A DNA stretch of 23,716 nt. Origin: CAZLLE01 sp964560425 (GTDB taxonomy: Bacteria; Campylobacterota; Campylobacteria; Campylobacterales; QNZT01). The translations under genes and the position numbers were made by a program. Shown here piece by piece: positions 22,957-23,716 of this stretch. The notes beneath the pieces are model-generated. The model had not been told where the DNA came from, did not search any database, and saw only the letters and a list, made by a program, of their open reading frames with translations. The stretch covers positions 1-23,716 of the forward strand of contig CAZLLE010000049.1 of NCBI GenBank assembly GCA_964560425.1, read 5' to 3'. Numbering within the stretch: position 1 is the stretch's first letter; every line of letters starts with the position of its first letter.

Positions 22957-23716
22957 TTAGTCAAAGTGAAGTAGTGATTTGGCTTGCATCATATCTTTAT
23001 CACCACGACCAGATAGATTAATAATAATAAGTTTATCTTTTATCTCATCTTTTGCTATCTTTTTGAGATATGCAATTGCATGTGAGCTTTCAAATGCAGG
23101 AATAATTCCCTCTTTTTGGGATAACCAACTAAATGCGTCTAGTGCTTCATCGTCTGTAATAGACTCATACTGTGCAGCTCCAATCTCTTTGAGGTATGCA
23201 TGTTCTGGTCCAATGCCTGGATAATCTAATCCAGCAGATATAGAGTGAGCCTCTAATATTTGCCCATCTTCATCTTGAAGAAGATAACTCATCTGTCCAT
23301 GTAAAACCCCCGGTGTTCCTTTGGCTAAAGATGCACCATGTTTACTATGAAGTCCTAATCCACCAGCTTCTATGCCAATACATTTAGTCTCTTTATCTTC
23401 CAAGAAGTGGTTAAAAATTCCAATAGCATTACTACCACCACCAATACAAGCAATTACAAAATCAGGCAATTTATCTTCTACTTCCAAAATTTGAGCTCTA
23501 GCTTCATATCCAATAATTGATTGGATATCTCGAATCATCATAGGGTAGGGGTGAGGTCCAGCTACAGTACCGATAATGTAATATGTATCTCTAGCATGAG
23601 TTACCCAGTGGCGAATTGCATCATTCATTGCATCTTTTAGAGTTTTGCTACCACTTTTGACAGAGTGTACTTTTGCTCCTAGAAGTTTCATTCTAAAGAC
23701 ATTTATCTCTTGTCTT
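22957..23716 (-). CDS. trpB: Tryptophan synthase beta subunit (partial, 5' end beyond the window)
   Basis: Condenses indole with L-serine to tryptophan using PLP (EC 4.2.1.20), working with TrpA. The frame is open to the right edge: upstream of the internal ATG at 23691 it reads RQEINVFR, matching the TrpB segment before MKLLGA, so that ATG is not the start. Visible are TVAGPHPYPMMIRDIQS, the phosphate-binding IGGGSNAIG loop, AGLDYPGIGPEHA, ITDDEAL, EGIIPAFESSHAIAY and the C-terminal NLSGRGDKDM. The PLP lysine region (HKxN) lies outside the window. No other trp gene is next to it on the visible side; it is followed after 13 bp by the DedA-like gene. Confidence 0.97.
   Translation of the reverse strand, partial: RQEINVFRMKLLGAKVHSVKSGSKTLKDAMNDAIRHWVTHARDTYYIIGTVAGPHPYPMMIRDIQSIIGYEARAQILEVEDKLPDFVIACIGGGSNAIGIFNHFLEDKETKCIGIEAGGLGLHSKHGASLAKGTPGVLHGQMSYLLQDEDGQILEAHSISAGLDYPGIGPEHAYLKEIGAAQYESITDDEALDAFSWLSQKEGIIPAFESSHAIAYLKKIAKDEIKDKLIIINLSGRGDKDMMQAKSLLHFD

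Noticed and set aside
23689..23691. ATG at 23691 as the start of trpB
   Set aside because: The frame continues upstream with RQEINVFR, a known internal TrpB segment, and stays open to the window edge.

Overview
The window is a low-GC bacterial chromosome segment. Protein sequences and gene neighbourhoods point to Campylobacterota (Epsilonproteobacteria), most likely a free-living Sulfurimonas/Sulfurovum/Arcobacter-like lineage. The best single clue is the trpB - dedA-like - pepA - ychF block: as I recall, dedA-pepA-ychF adjacency is shared by Campylobacter and Helicobacter. bioF close to a class A penicillin-binding protein is also found in Helicobacter. I saw no tRNA, rRNA, CRISPR array, insertion sequence or prophage gene.

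Left arm (1-2260, minus strand): a membrane-anchored TlpA/ResA-type thioredoxin gene is followed by a chemoreceptor gene that runs off the left edge. The chemoreceptor has a periplasmic DUF3365-like sensor with a c-type heme motif (CIQCH). A 9-bp hairpin between the two genes contains the chemoreceptor's Shine-Dalgarno sequence. The thioredoxin could keep the receptor's heme-attachment cysteines reduced.

Housekeeping operon (2372-9676, plus strand): six tightly coupled or overlapping genes: alaS, a four-helix membrane protein, a divergent maf, bioF, an orphan peptide/nickel-type ABC ATPase and a PBP1A-like bifunctional peptidoglycan synthase. A 24-bp inverted repeat lies in the divergent region before alaS.

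Polysaccharide export module (14734-9673, minus strand): a 985-residue SLBB-rich export protein without a lipobox, a Wzz-type chain-length/co-polymerase protein, and a predicted outer-membrane beta-barrel. No glycosyltransferase, flippase or polymerase gene is present here. Together the three could form an envelope-spanning export path.

A 671-bp very AT-rich intergenic region (14735-15405) follows. It holds two diverged direct repeats, two sigma-70-like promoters and a short open frame without a start codon. Downstream are two tandem, highly diverged paralogous lipoproteins (15436-17457 and 17694-19718) that I cannot assign to a named family. They share a lipoprotein signal, a C-terminal core and several cysteines. 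Their N-terminal modules differ: an Ala-rich helix in the first, and a carboxypeptidase-regulatory/Cna-B-like fold in the second. A strong terminator separates them, and the second has its own leader with a 13-bp RNA hairpin. This pair is the most likely undescribed element of the window.

Right arm (23716-19772, minus strand): trpB (open at the right edge), a DedA-family membrane protein, leucyl aminopeptidase pepA and the ATPase ychF, in a compact operon-like run. A REP-like palindrome lies between ychF and the second lipoprotein gene.
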